From assembly GCA_907165065.1 (NCBI GenBank), contig OU015523.1, positions 115,904,246 through 115,968,245 on the forward strand: a stretch of 64,000 nucleotides of DNA, in the 5' to 3' direction. The stretch comes from Caprimulgus europaeus (lineage: Eukaryota; Chordata; Aves; Caprimulgiformes; Caprimulgidae). Positions 12,751-25,299 of the stretch are shown here, in pieces; within the stretch, counting starts at the first letter, position 1, and each line of letters begins with the position of its first letter. The translations under genes and the position numbers were made by a program. The notes beneath the pieces are model-generated. The model saw only the letters and a program-made list of their open reading frames with translations. It made no database searches and was not told where the DNA came from.

Positions 12751-15600
12751 TGTTTCGCTGTGGCAGGTGCAGTGAAGACAGGTAATAGAAAGATAATTCC
12801 TCCTTCTGCCAATGGGTAGGAGCCAGAATAGATATGCACCAAAAAAAGGTAGAAGATACCAGAAAGAAGACTGATGTGTGTATAGGGAAGATTTAACCTT
12901 TGTTGACGCTAGGATTATTTTTACTCTGCCTATTCAAAATACCAATTTCTGGAGTACATTTTTTTTTCATGTCTCTACACTTGGAAATCTCTCCCCAGTG
13001 ACTCTGCAGCAGGCAGTTCATCTGAGCACTACAAAATTCCCTTCACTTTCTTCTTGTCCAGGCTGGTATTACCTCTCTGCTTTACCTTCTTATAAGCAGA
13101 TATTTCTCACACTTCCTTCAGTTCAAACCAAAGCATTGTTAAAACTAGGAGGAAAACAGTGAGATGAGGTTTTGGAATCTATATTGTTGTTTGCAATAAC
13201 AGAGCTCAGGGTTTGAAGTACTAATTGTGTCTTTAGAGAAGAGTCTAACCAATTATGCATATTTCACTGAGGCAAGGCAATGTGCTATTGTGTGAGAAGC
13301 CTCAGGAGCCAGGACTACAGGGGTTTTATCTCTTCTTTCCAGTAAGTCAGAAGAATATAAGATCAAAAATGAGTGTTTTATCTAATTGTAACTCAGACAG
13401 TGAATTCAATGTAATGTCATCTAGTAAAGGCCAACTATTTGCCTAACTAGCGATGTGGAGCCTGAGGGAGCAATGGAGGTGAGATGAGAATGTGTAGTCA
13501 ATCAAAATGCATATTAGCAAAGTTTGATTCTATTATTATAAATGTATTGTAAATTTTAAATGGTTGGATTATAGCTGTGTTTCTTTTCTTTATCTACTTA
13601 AAATATATTCTAGTGTCAGACCCTTCAGCTGTTCCATTGCAATAAGGAAGGAGCCTTGTGTCCCAGTTTTCCTGTATGGTCCTATAACATTTTTGGTGGA
13701 CAATAAGCTGGTAGTTCTTTTCTTCATATATGCATTTGTGCATGTGAGCACAAATAAGTGAGATTGCTCAAAACCAACCCCATGTGTTTTTGTCTACCTG
13801 AAGATTGTCCAACTATGAAAACATTCCTTTATCTTCCAGTCTTGGTTTCCTCAACCCTTCAGTGGTTTTCAGTTTTAGTGCACAATCTTTCAAGGAGTCC
13901 AAGATATACATGACCTTTTCCTGCAAATCACTGAGTCTATTTTTCCTAGCTCTTGTTTTTATTTAACCTGGATCCATGTCCTCGCATCTCTCCCTACCAT
14001 GAAGTTCTATCATTTTAAAGTAAACTATTGAAGCTTAATAGCTTCATAGAATATTTCTTCCCTGGAAGAAATATGACCCTGGAAACTAATGATGAATTCC
14101 TTATGAACTGAAGCACCACACCAGCCAGAAGCTGTGCACAGTCAGATTCCCCCTGGATGCACAGACTTGAAGGGATAGCTTGGCAAGGAGAACCAAAGTA
14201 CTAAGATGCCTCAGGAGACTATCCAGGTATTTAGCTACTGCTGGCATTGCTAGCACCCTTCTTCAGTGTTGTAGATGTCAAACTATCTTAGCACCTAAAC
14301 ATTCAGTGCTGAAATCCCAGAGATGCTTCAGACAACGGAGCACTGAGTTATTGACAGTGATTGTTAGCCTAAGCCCTGTTAGGATACACTCTGCTTGTTT
14401 TCCTTACAGGCTAAACTCACAGATGTAGTTTTCAGAAATCCCTAGCCATGAAAGTATTATCTTGCTTTGGGAAGAATACTGTTCCTATTTATGACTTTCT
14501 GGTCCAACATATTTCCTCAGAAGCCCTCACTCAACATCTGCTTTAACTTAGGTGTCAAAACTTAGATAGTCATCCTATGCTTCTGTTACAAGCAAACACC
14601 TTTGGATAGCAGTTAATCTAATCTTAAAATAGGCATATATAGTAAACCAGAAAAAAACCTCTCTCCTGTCTGTGTCTGCAGTTCAGCACATATCTAGCTC
14701 AGTATTTTTGTTACTTTGTGATGCATCATATTCTATCAAACCTTCAGTGTGATTGCCACAGTTCATTAGAGTTAGAAGAGGCCATGTGCTCAACAGCCCT
14801 GGTAAGCGTGGGGAACTGTTATGCTGTGAGACTTAGTGCTGAAAGTCCCTGCTCTGGAAAGTACCTACTGATCAAAGGAGGAAGAGTTCAACCCCAGAGA
14901 TACAGGCCATACTTTGTGGGGTTTATGGACATACCAAATTATGACCTCTTGCTCTAAAGAGCACAACGGTAGGGCTGCTGTGGAGGGTTCCTTGGGGTTT
15001 ATCTCCCTGATGGAAAATACTTCCCAACTAGATATGAGAATATCTTATTGCCTCATCTCTTCTAAGCTGCTCATGCTCGAGGAAGTAATTGCTGCTTAAT
15101 TAAACAGCATCATAATTGCCAAGACAATAACTCTCTTTAAAATAACAATGTTTATGCTCTCTTACCCTTCTCTGCACCTTCCAAGTCACATCTATTCGTG
15201 TGATATTTACGACTGAATTTGTATTTCAATGTTGCCAACATTTATGGGCTCATGTCTTCCTAAACTAGCAATGTAATTATAACTGTCTACCTCCTGGTAT
15301 TTATTATTAATATGAATATAATGAAGCGGGTGATTAAGCAGTCACTGGTTACTCCTGTAATCACCAAACCAGCCCCCTAAGGAAACTGGGTTCAATAACA
15401 TGTCACTGTAATGATAAAATCTTAATGAGTCATCAATGAGATGCAGAATTGTGAGGCTCAGCAGAGTTCAAATCCTGTTTCTCATAAAAAGGAAAGAAGA
15501 TGAGGCTGAGTGAAGAGGAGAAATAGCACAAAATGGAGGGATAGATACCAAGTTGGTGGGATTTGCATTACCTATATTGGCTCTCTGAAAAATAAAACCT

Positions 15601-15627
15601 GCTAATGATCTGCCCCTCATCATTAGC
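15601..15627. repeat. Perfect 9-bp inverted repeat with ATTA cores
   Basis: gctaatgat (15601-15609) and atcattagc (15619-15627) are exact reverse complements around ctgcccctc. Each arm holds a homeodomain-type TAAT/ATTA core, so paired binding sites are conceivable, but no functional evidence is visible. Confidence 0.7.
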
Positions 15628-18600
15628 ACAGGAGTTGCAAAATCTTTAGTTTAATATACAGTCCTATCTCCATACACTCAGCTCCTGCCTGATATCCACA
15701 TTAATTCAGAGCATGTCAGAGGTGGAACTACCACCTCTCCACCTGCCCCGCTAAGCTCACCTTCCCATCCTCCTTTCACAAAGAGTGTCTGTGATAGGAA
15801 GTGATTTACAGAAAAAGAGTTTCCAAACCCTCTGGCATCTTGGATCTGCGTATACAAGCTTGTCCTGATTAATTCAAAATTCTTCTTGTTCTAATAATTC
15901 TCTCATTTCAAAGCTTCTTTGTAGTTCCTTCACTATATTTTGTTGGCATGCAAACGAGCAAACTCAGGTATGGGTGTTTAACTATTTTTGTTCTCCCTTT
16001 TTTCAAAATCTTATAGGTTTGAAGAGCTGTGATATGCTCTGGCTTTTTCTTCCCTGAATATATTCTTCATACTATTAATAATTCATATTCTTAAGAAGGG
16101 AGGGAAAAAAAAAAAAGAGAAATTATTCAAAGCCCTGTTAGACATAAAGAAGTGACAATGCTTCCTCAAGAAAGACTGCAGGTCAAGTTCAGACTTGGGA
16201 AAAGCAGCTTCAACTCTATTGAACTACTTCCAAATTATTCATAACATCAAGGCAGTATGTCAACTTCTCAATAATGTATCCTACTCCAACCTTCAATTAA
16301 CCTTTTTATTCTTAACCATTTAGCTTGATAAGTCATGCAAATTAATTTATTGAGAAGGTAATAAACAGTGAGTCACAAGAATCAGGAACTGGGTGATTAG
16401 ATGTTTAGTTATATGGTTTATTATTTATTTAAACTGGATTTTGATGAATTATTGAAGTTTTAACATTAGTCTTTCTTTTTTTTAACTATTGTTAAGATAT
16501 TTTATCTAAAGTGCGAAGATGATTCTCTGAGAACTGCATATAACATGATCTGAGGCACATGTATTTTCTTCCCTAATCTGATACTTCAGTACTTCATGCC
16601 CTTGAGGTACAGCTGGTATTATCACTATAAGCAAGGAATTGATGTAAAAATAAAAACAAGGAACTATTCTATTGCTAAATCTAGATGTCTAGTACTTTCT
16701 CAGACACCTTCAGTTGTCCAAAGCTTCAATGCAAGACTAGTTAACATTACAGAGGTCCTACAGGAAGGACAAATCTTTCTGCAAGTAAGGTAAGGTGTCC
16801 CAGAATCTCTGCATTGGCTCTAAATACCTGTGTTTAATTGTGTTATTTGCTCCCACATGGTTAAGTGACCACATCCATATCAGCTGATGCACGGTAACTT
16901 TGTGTGTGTGTGTGCATGGTCTTCCTTTGCATCCGTAGGAAAACTTCCCAGAAATGAACCAAAGCAGAGTAACCAGATCACCTTTTATAGCTAGTGACAG
17001 AAAGAATAGAAGTTAACAGTACAACTTCAGATCTAACCTACTGTAACCCATCACCCTAAATCTAGTCTATGTCTCTGCCTTGCCAAAAAAATCAAATGAC
17101 ATCTGCTGACCATGGCTAACACTAACGTATGGCAGAAAATAACCACTCTGTCATTTAGTTCAGCTTGTTTAGAGTTTTCTTTTTGTTTTAAGTGACACTG
17201 TTATGGATTTGGTTTTTGTATTGCAAACCTGACAGCTGAAAGCAGAAACAAATCTACTCCTGATTCATGGTGGCAGATACTGGCTTTTACAGGTTCAAAA
17301 ATGCCTGTGTGAACTGGCAGATTCCTTCCTTTATTTCTCATCTCCCAGTTATTCACCATAGTTTAGGACACACGTGGTCTTGGAAACTAATAAATACGTA
17401 ACATACCTTTGCTCGTATATTTTTTTCTGATGGGTTCAAGAAACTCTCTTCCCTAGGATTTATGAATAAAGATGAGTGACTGTGCAATTTCCTTTTATAA
17501 AATATAAGGCTACTAAAAAAGTGAAAAAAGTAAGTAGTTACTGTTCCCTATGAATATTGTTGGTCAGTGTCATGAATTATGCATGTATCCCTCCTGGGTC
17601 CAGTGTCCTCTGGCATTTCTTAAGCAGTAGCTCAATATTTTGTACCACTCTGATAAATCATTCAATAGGGAAAGGGTAAGTCCTGATTCTTGAGCCACTG
17701 TTCAGAGGCACTGACTGATGTGGTTTGTTGAACAGCTTAGTTTTACATTCCACAGCTGAAAGTCTGACATCCAAGTCTTTATAGTCCACCAAGGTCACAG
17801 GGATGTCAGTGTTGTGAAGCCTGCTTTCAGTTTCTTGGATGCTAGGAAATGGCTTGAAATTCAGCAGGAACATTTCTGCTCCTGTAGAGACAGAGGTTTT
17901 TCTGATGTCTTTTATCTTTTTCTTTACAGAGATATGGGATAACAATAGTGTCCCAAGGAGCTTGTATTGCTTTCTTTAAGGAGAATTAGAGGTCAGATAT
18001 TTCTATAATGTTCACAATAGCTATGATAAAAGCTATTCAGTGAAAATAACCTGGGGCTTTCTTTACAGGACCAAATCTATTCTAGACGTCTCTTCTATAT
18101 AAGTCATGAAAAAGATTGTATAGGACTGTTGGAGAAATTCTGCTGTTCACATATTATGGGTTAAAGAAATAATATCTTAGAGTGAAATAGTATGGTTTCA
18201 TTTCAAAATGAAACTCAACCCTGAACACTAATAGATTTTTCCTACTGCTATACACTATAACTTTTAGTTAGTTCCCCAAGCCTAGTGAAATAACAAAGTA
18301 ACCATGCTAAGTATATCTTGACCTCTTAAATGAATTTTCTCTCTCCATATTGGAAATCCTTCTGTTCTACATTTTATTTGAGGCTCTAAGAAGCAAGTTT
18401 ACTCCAGAGAGATTATTTGTAGAATATTCAAAGCAAATGGAATTCAAATACAGTGTTAGGAGAATTCATGCCAGACAAAACTGGAAGGTTCACATTGTTT
18501 CCATTAGGGACCAAAGATGAGTCTCATGTCCAGTGCATCTATCCAACCAAATGTCACAGAGAACAGGCACGGAGAACTTTTGGCAGATATGGTAAAAACA

Positions 18601-20473
18601 TTCATAAAAACTCTTGTACAAACACGTCTGACCAGTGCCAAAGTTTTATTTCAAAGTCTCAGAGAGCATAAAACACATTCTGCACTTCAAAATATTCATG
18701 CAGAAGTATAAAATAACCCCAAAAAATCAATGTCAGAGCTAAAATGTTTCTCTCCTGGGAGCATTCTGATAAATATGGACAGATATGAAGATTATGAAAG
18801 GAGATAAAATTAAGAAATAAAAAATTATAATGGTCACAAATAATGTGAAAGATCTGACAACTATCCCTTGCTTGAAAAAACAGAAATAAGAAATGAGGGA
18901 AAGACTCTTCATCTTCTTAATGTTAGAAGCGTAATAGATGAGAAGTTCAGTCTCTGCATAAGGCCTTCACTCCACTTCTAACACCTTGGAATCAACGTAT
19001 CAGACTTACTTCCCAGTGCAAGAGCTTCCACATCACCTTCATCGCAGCAGAGCAGCCCTGCAAGTATCATGTATCCCACACATTTGACAAACTGCTTTAT
19101 GCTACTGTTGCCGATATCCCTGCTATGCTTTTGTCTTGGTGCTCATTTCCTATTTTTATATCCAGCTGAGGAAAGAGCTTGACATGCACACACCTCCCCA
19201 ATATGTTACACGACTGCTTGTTAGTACACAGTAGGGAACTGATCATAAAGAATCCCAATTCTATTCTTGGCTCTCCAAGAGACACATGCTGTGTGCAACC
19301 TGGGGAACTGAATTGTCCAAACTGATGCAGTTATCCTAAAAAGCAAGATGGAAAAGCAGATAAATTGGGGTCTGACATTGGTACATTGGTTCTGAATCCT
19401 CAGTCTCACTGTGCAAACTCTCTGTTATATCATCTTTAAGTTTGTTAGCTTCCTTCTAAACTGCCTTCTCTCTTAGGTTTATGACCTTACTCAATAATAA
19501 TAGCAGAAAAATAGATAGGGATTTTAGCAGCAGTTACAAGTGAGATTTGCTTTCTTTCCTTTTTCTGGACAATATAGAAATATCTGCTGAAAGTCTCTTT
19601 GATTTTTGTTTTTCTTTATTTTTTTGTTTTTCTGACAAGAAATTTGCCCTTAGAATTGAATGGTATAGTTCACACAGTGACAGAGCTATCATGAAATTAA
19701 AATTCTGCATGTGTTTTTCCAGAATATATTTTCCTCTGTATCTGAATGGTGCTGAAAACTCTCTGGACAGTCATCACCAGGATCTAACTGTTGTGCTAGG
19801 ACTGAGTACATAAGAAACAATGAGGCCAAAAGACATTTATTTTCCTTCCAAAATGGTACAAGGAGAAACAGTCAAGTGGAAAACCTCTCAAAAGAACAAT
19901 TCTTATCTTCTTTTTCCTCCCTTGTCAGTTCCTTAAGTCACTTTAACACATTTTGATTGCTCTCATAGTTTTCATGCAGGAGACTCAAATTCTACCATTG
20001 CCATGAGGTTTCAAAGACATGCAGCTCTAATTAAAACAGAACTCAGCAGCACTACTAAACACCACTCACTCCTGTGGCACTGCACCAATGCATAGACCTG
20101 TATTGTTCAGGGTGGTCTGGACCAGGGTGGGAGGGCTGGAAGTCTAGCTGCTGTTCCCAAGGCAGCAGTGTTCCTTCACACCATATAGCAGGTACCTTAC
20201 ACACAAAGCCAGTAAATCATCTTGGCTTTTTTGAAGTCATTTTTGTTAGAGGTCAATGCAGAAGGAAGCTAGTGTAAATGTAAAGCCACTACAATGCAGA
20301 ATAATGTCTCCAGAAAAAGAGGCCAGAGTGCAAAACGTATTCAGTTCATTTAATGCTTGTGTGAACTGTTCTGTTCTTAAAATATGAAATGCTTAGCAGA
20401 ATCACTTGACAATAGCCTAGTTTATCCCAGTCTATCCATTAAAGGTGGGATTTAAAAGAGAGACTATAGAAGT

Positions 20474-21106
20474 TGTCCTGATTTTGCTAGGATAGAGTTA
20501 ATTTTCTTTTTAGTAGTTAGAAAAGCTGTGTTTTCATTTCAGCAGAACTTGTTATAAGAAGAACATTGATAAAAGTACTGGTGTTTATTAGTTGCTGCTG
20601 GAGATCAAGGCTATCGTGTTTGGCTGGTTGACAGCTGCATTAGGACTGGGAGGGAGAAGTGTAGTGAATAGCAAAACCCAAAACTGACATTTTGATGTGC
20701 CCATGAAATATTCCATATCATATCACCTCATGTCAGTATAATAACCAGGGCTGACAGGAAGATGGGGGCATTCTCTTGGGGATCGCTCAGGCTCACTCTT
20801 CCGGGGTTTTGGTTTCAGGACTGTCTCGGTTCTGGGATCACTGGCTGGCACAGGCTGGGCGTTAGTTGGTGGGTGGTGAGAAATTTCACTGTGTATCACT
20901 CATTTCTATATCCTGTTATCAATGTTGTTATCATTATCATTTTATTTTAATTAATAAGTAGTTTTTATCTCTACCCGTGAGTCTCCTTGCCCTTCTTTCC
21001 AATTCTCTCCTCTACTCCCTGGGCAAGGGAGGGGGAGGGTGATAGAGCAGGCTGTGTTTGGCTGCAAGCTGCAAGCAAAAAGGGTGAATCCACCCAAACC
21101 ACCACA
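20474..21106 (+). mobile_element. Solo LTR of an avian endogenous retrovirus
   Basis: The segment begins TGTCCTGATTTTGCTAGG and ends AAACCACCACA, giving the TG...CA termini of an LTR. Its overall layout matches, from memory, a very common avian ERV LTR family: an opening with ggatagagttaatttt, a central ggtgagaaatttcactgtg block, a tttttatctctacccgtgag block near the end, then a ggag/agggtgatagagc stretch. The flanks gaagt (20469-20473) and ggagt (21107-21111) agree at four of five positions, consistent with a decayed 5-bp target duplication. A TATA-like tataata lies at 20738-20744. No gag, pol or env sequence adjoins it on either side, so it is a solo LTR from recombination between two LTRs. 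Orientation is inferred from the position of the U5-like block. The exact family name is not assignable here. Confidence 0.82.
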
Positions 21107-21180
21107 GGAGTGAAGGATTCATTGCATCTGATTTGCCATTTAAGACTAGGTGTTTGCTTAAGATAATCAGAGAATTATAA

Positions 21181-21455
21181 AATCATAGAATGGCTTGGGT
21201 TGGAAAGGACCATAAAGATCATCTAGTTCCAAACCTCCCTGCTGTGAACAGCATTGCCAGCCTAGTTCATGCTCCCCAGGGCCCCATCTAACCTGGTCTT
21301 GAGTGCCTCCAGGGATGGGGCATCCACAGCTTCTCTGGGCAACCTGTGCCAGTGCCTCACCACCCTCTGGGTGAAAAATTTCCTCCTAATATCTGACCTA
21401 AATCTTGCTTCTCTTAGTTTAAAACCCTTTCTCCTTGTCCTATCTCCATCTGCCC
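21181..21455 (-). mobile_element. CR1 LINE 3' end, 5'-truncated
   Basis: Reading from the right on the minus strand, the sequence runs through CR1 C-terminal pol and 3' UTR. It ends at 21181 with the characteristic rttctatgatt-type terminus (aatcatagaa on the plus strand). Conserved landmarks include the plus-strand blocks aacctgtgccagtgcctcac and cctaatatctgacctaaat, which correspond to the HWNRL-like and IRKNF-like portions of the CR1 ORF2 tail. Stops and indels leave no usable frame. It lies 75 bp after the solo LTR. This is an ordinary truncated CR1 copy about 275 bp long. Confidence 0.9.
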
Positions 21456-23301
21456 ATGCAAAATATAATCATCTACAGCCATTGGAGACAGAGAGGAAAT
21501 GATGGACACCAAATCTTCCCATTGCTTATACGATACTTATATGCTACTCAAGAACTATTTTGCTTACTTGATTGGGTTTTATTTAAATTATTTAATCAGT
21601 TTTATGATATAATTTCATAAGTTAAAAATAATATATCCTTTTCATAGAAGGATATTAGCCAGCTATTTTGTGTTCTTCTCTAGCTTGTACACAAGTTTGA
21701 AGGAAGTACATCTACTCCTCATTGTCATCAGCTATTTAAAATCTCCTATGCTAGCTCTTCAACGTAAGAGCAGCTTGACTGATAGCCCATTAAATCAACA
21801 ATGAAGGTCAGTTTTTTTACTCTTGAAAATAGATTTCTTTATTTTCTCTGTCAAAGCACTTATTTGAACAAAAAAGAAAAATAAATGCCACTTACTTTTA
21901 GAGCAAATGTAACCCTACATGACATTTTTACTAACACTCAAATTCAAGTGAAATTTATGCTTAACAAAGAAAATTGGAAATTAAACTGGACATTAAAGCA
22001 AAAGTATTTGTAAAAGTTCAAGCAAAAAGAAGTATCTAATGGTACTATCCCAGATGTCAGAGCAACTGATCAGTGAATCACATTCTCAGTTTGTTCTTTC
22101 TGTGTAGTGGACAAACAGCAACACTGAAGAAGATGGGACCTTGCAATTCATATATGAGGCCAAAGCTGTAGCTGTCTTCTTCTGGCCTTTTCATCCATGT
22201 GATTCTACACTGAACATTGATCAAGTTGTTTTCTGTTTAGGAGACATTTTCTGTGCAAAACATATCACAGGGTCCCAGAAAATGAAAGAGAGGGAAGAGG
22301 AATATTGGTGACAGATTAAAGAATGAGAAGTGTGCTGCGTAGTGTGAGAAAGCACTGAAAGACTTAGCTGAAGACAGAGGTCTTTAATTTTAATTTAGCT
22401 ACTTGGAGACACATGACAGGGAGAACATAAGAGCATTGAGTTGATCAGGTACACTCTGTGGTTAGAAATCCAGTCTGAAAGGGAGGGGAAGGAGACCCCT
22501 CCAATTTGGAATTTCATGAGAAGGGCAGAGAAGACACACCCAGAGAAGGAATTTTGACCTTCGGTTGTGTCTTGAGCACAAATACATGGAAAGAGTAGGG
22601 TACACAGCCAAGTCCCAAACAATTGGCCCGTTTGGAGGTTGCCTGCAACATGAGATGAAGGTGAGATCTTAAACCATGAAGAGAGGCAGTAGAAACATGG
22701 AAGAGAAGAACATAGCATTTGTAAAATGTCCTCTTCCAGTCATCTTCTGACAGTTTCTCCAGTCAAATTGGGTGTTTGATATCCATATATGGTAAAAAGG
22801 CTGTTTCAGAACCCTGAAGGATCAGGTGAATTGCTGCCCTGAGATGAGAGACAGGCACCAATGTAGTTCCTCTTATGGAAGAGGAGATGAGGAAACAGAA
22901 GAAGGCATCATTCATCTAACAACAGTTGCTATCTCCTTTTATCACAACCTATTGGGGGTGGCAAAATGAACAATAAGGCTACCTATCCTCAGAGCTCTGC
23001 ACCTCATTGTGTCCTCTCTCTGTCCCTTTTCTCTGCTTCCCACAACCTATGGGAGAACCAATTCCGAGAAGATTTCAACCAGTCCTGCTTGCTCTAAATC
23101 ATCCCTTCCTTAACTACATTTTGACACAACAGTAACTTATCTTTCTCTTCCTCCTTTGCAGCAAATGCTGAACACCTTTGCCAAGTAAGTACTCTGCATG
23201 AAAAAGGCAGAGAAGATGCAGACTGGAGCAGTAAGCCAAAAGGTCTGGCACAGCTTTGAAGCAACCACCTTGCTGGATGTGTGCAGCAACAGTTTGAGCA
23301 G
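21456..23301. other. Non-coding DNA, no gene recognised
   Basis: No transposon termini were seen. The longest frame (22395-22718 minus, 107 codons) is Cys/Ser-rich and matches nothing I know. The tract ends where the pentanucleotide array begins. Confidence 0.6.
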
Positions 23302-23745
23302 TTCTTTTCTTTTCTTTTCTTTTCTTTTCTTTTCTTTTCTTTTCTTTTCTTTTCTTTTCTTTTCTTTTCTTTTCTTTTCTTTTCTTTTCTTTTCTTTTCT
23401 TTTCTTTTCTTTTCTTTTCTTTTCTTTTCTTTTCTTTTCTTTTCTTTTCTTTTCTTTTCTTTTCTTTTCTTTTCTTTTCTTTTCTTTTCTTTTTTTCTTT
23501 TCTTTTCTTTTCTTTTCTTTTCTTTTCTTTTCTTTTCTTTTCTTTTCTTTTCTTTTCTTTTCTTTTCTTTTCTTTTCTTTTCTTTTCTTTTCTTTTCTTT
23601 TCTTTTCTTTTCTTTTCTTTTCTTTTCTTTTCTTTTCTTTTCTTTTCTTTTCTTTTCTTTTCTTTTCTCTTCTCTTCTCTTCTCTTCTCTTCTCTTCTCT
23701 TCTCTTCTCTTCTCTTCTCTTCTCTTCTCTTCCTTTCTTTTCTTT
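23302..23745 (+). repeat. Long polypyrimidine pentanucleotide array (TTTTC)n/(TCTCT)n
   Basis: About 444 nt of uninterrupted pyrimidines, roughly 89 pentamer units. From 23302 to about 23664 the unit is TTTTC, with one length interruption (extra T residues) at about 23491-23496. From about 23665 to 23731 the unit changes to TTCTC/TCTCT, and the array ends tcctttcttttcttt before aattattg. The frames across it, which spell Phe-Ser-Phe-Leu repeats, are artefacts of the repeat. All purines lie on the other strand, giving a homopurine-homopyrimidine mirror-type tract with triplex potential by family knowledge. Assembled length may be inaccurate because such arrays are hard to sequence. Confidence 0.97.
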
Positions 23746-24452
23746 AATTATTGTTTTAATGATTCCTGCATGAAATGAGCCCGAATTCTGTAAAAAAAAC
23801 CCTGCAATCCTATAATCATGAAAGAAATCTTCTTAACTGATAGTGCAGAAGACTCAGATATTTTAATTATTTTTTTAAGATCCTGTGTCTTTCTCTCTCC
23901 CTTTCTCAATCTTGCTTTCTTTCTGAAAATGAGTCGATATAAAAAAAACCTTTGTGTCAAAACTGTTGTCAAAATCAATATATCTCCATAAAATATTTTG
24001 AATAGTTAGAGTCTTGTTGAAACTCTCATATCTTTCAGTCATAAGAACAGGGCACCATGGTTCTTTTTTCTCATAAAAAGAGCCTGCACACAACATTAGG
24101 AAATTTGTCAAGAAATTACTGATGATTGCTGGTAGTGCTTCAAAGCGTCACATCACTCACATGACACTCATCCGTAGCACATTCTTGCTTAACACTGAAA
24201 TGAAGCCTCACATTTTTTTGTTATTTTTGTGCAAGGCTGCACTCTTAGTCCTACATGCAGTAGATGGAGGGCTGATGTTTGATGCGTGGTTGGATGCACG
24301 TAGGCTTTAACCATGGAATTTCTTCCTTCCAGACATTTAATGACTCCTACAGGTAAATATCACTGCTTGAAATCCTCTCTCCTCTGTCATGACATGCACA
24401 GGCAATGTACAACAACCCTCACATCTGCACACCATACTGCCTGAGTCCCGGA
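23746..24452. other. Non-coding DNA between array and CR1 fragment
   Basis: AT-rich sequence with T/A runs and no recognisable element. Two short minus-strand frames (76 and 78 codons) overlap each other in different frames and look random. Confidence 0.6.
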
Positions 24453-24556
24453 TCAGCAACCTGGTCTAGTGGAAGGTGTCCCTGCTCATGGCAGGGAGGC
24501 TGGAACTGGATGATCTTTAAGGTCCCTTACAACCCAAACCACTCTACGATTCTATG
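24453..24556 (+). mobile_element. CR1 3'-terminal fragment
   Basis: About 104 bp of the CR1 3' end. It contains agcaacctggtctagtggaa, the block ctggaactggatgatcttta and a terminal ctacgattctatgg. It is nearly identical in wording to the 3' end of the long CR1 at 61712-63173 and to the reverse strand of the copy at 52394-52872, so these three probably belong to one subfamily. It is a heavily 5'-truncated insertion without coding content. Confidence 0.9.
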
Positions 24557-25299
24557 GATTTGTAACCTTTACCTACATCTGTATCACTGCTGTTACCAAC
24601 AGTTCAATACAATAGAAATTATGTATTTCTGCATGAGAAGTTATTCTAAACTTTAAGAAAATGATTCAAATTGTATTTTCATTAGGAAGTGTTGAAGCGG
24701 GACATGTTCAAGCAGTTGAAATAATTTAGCCCAAATGACTCTTTCCCATAAGCACATGGAGTTTCAGTGATTTATCAGAAAAACAAACAAGAAAAACCAA
24801 AACAGTTCAGAAAGCTCCAGCTCTAGACCTAAGCAGAGGTTTTAAGGAAAAATCAGTAAATTTAGCATCACACTGCAGTTCCTCAGAGGTCTGACTGGCA
24901 CTTCTAGATCAGAATCAGGAAAGATACAGAAGGAAGTTATCCTCTCCTTATAATTCTCTTTAAGTTTGACATACTATAGATTTGCAGATTTTGATATTCA
25001 CATGAAATATAATCAGCAGTATCAATAATGCATACAGTCTTCTTTAAAATGTGTTGCAGATGAGTGCTCTCATTTTGTTGTTCTGATGCAAAAACTGCAT
25101 CCTTGGGGTCTGAATCAGGAATCTTTTAAGGCAACTAGTTTCATCTGAACATAGTAATTATGTACATTATGTGACAGTGTATGCATTTCAAGTTTAAATT
25201 GATGGAAAACCTGGACAATGAGTTTTCTTGACAGTGGAGATGAAGAAACACCCTCTTGCAGAGCTATCTGCAGCCCTGGACAATGCAATTATCATCAAC
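24557..25299. other. Non-coding DNA, no gene recognised
   Basis: About 740 bp of AT-rich sequence between the CR1 fragment and the LTR. Nothing recognisable was seen. Confidence 0.6.

Larger units (their letters stand above)
8672..20473. other. AT-rich non-coding DNA, no gene recognised
   Basis: About 11.8 kb with no transposon ends and no exon-like frame. The longest frames (109 codons at 10684-11013 plus, 95 codons at 17658-17945 minus) have low-complexity or unremarkable composition and match no family I know. It includes a short (TG)n at 16901-16914 and inverted repeats given separately. The stretch 15090-15640 is rich in TAATT/ATTA homeodomain-type cores and could be a conserved non-coding element; this is a guess without alignments. 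Confidence 0.65.

Noticed and set aside
22395..22718. 107-codon minus-strand frame rich in Cys and Ser
   Set aside because: No signal peptide or cysteine spacing pattern of a known family, and no supporting splice or promoter context.
23198..23778. Frames of 191 and 165 codons encoding Phe-Ser-Phe-Leu repeats
   Set aside because: They are translations of the pyrimidine pentanucleotide array in two frames; the repeat alone explains the absence of stops.
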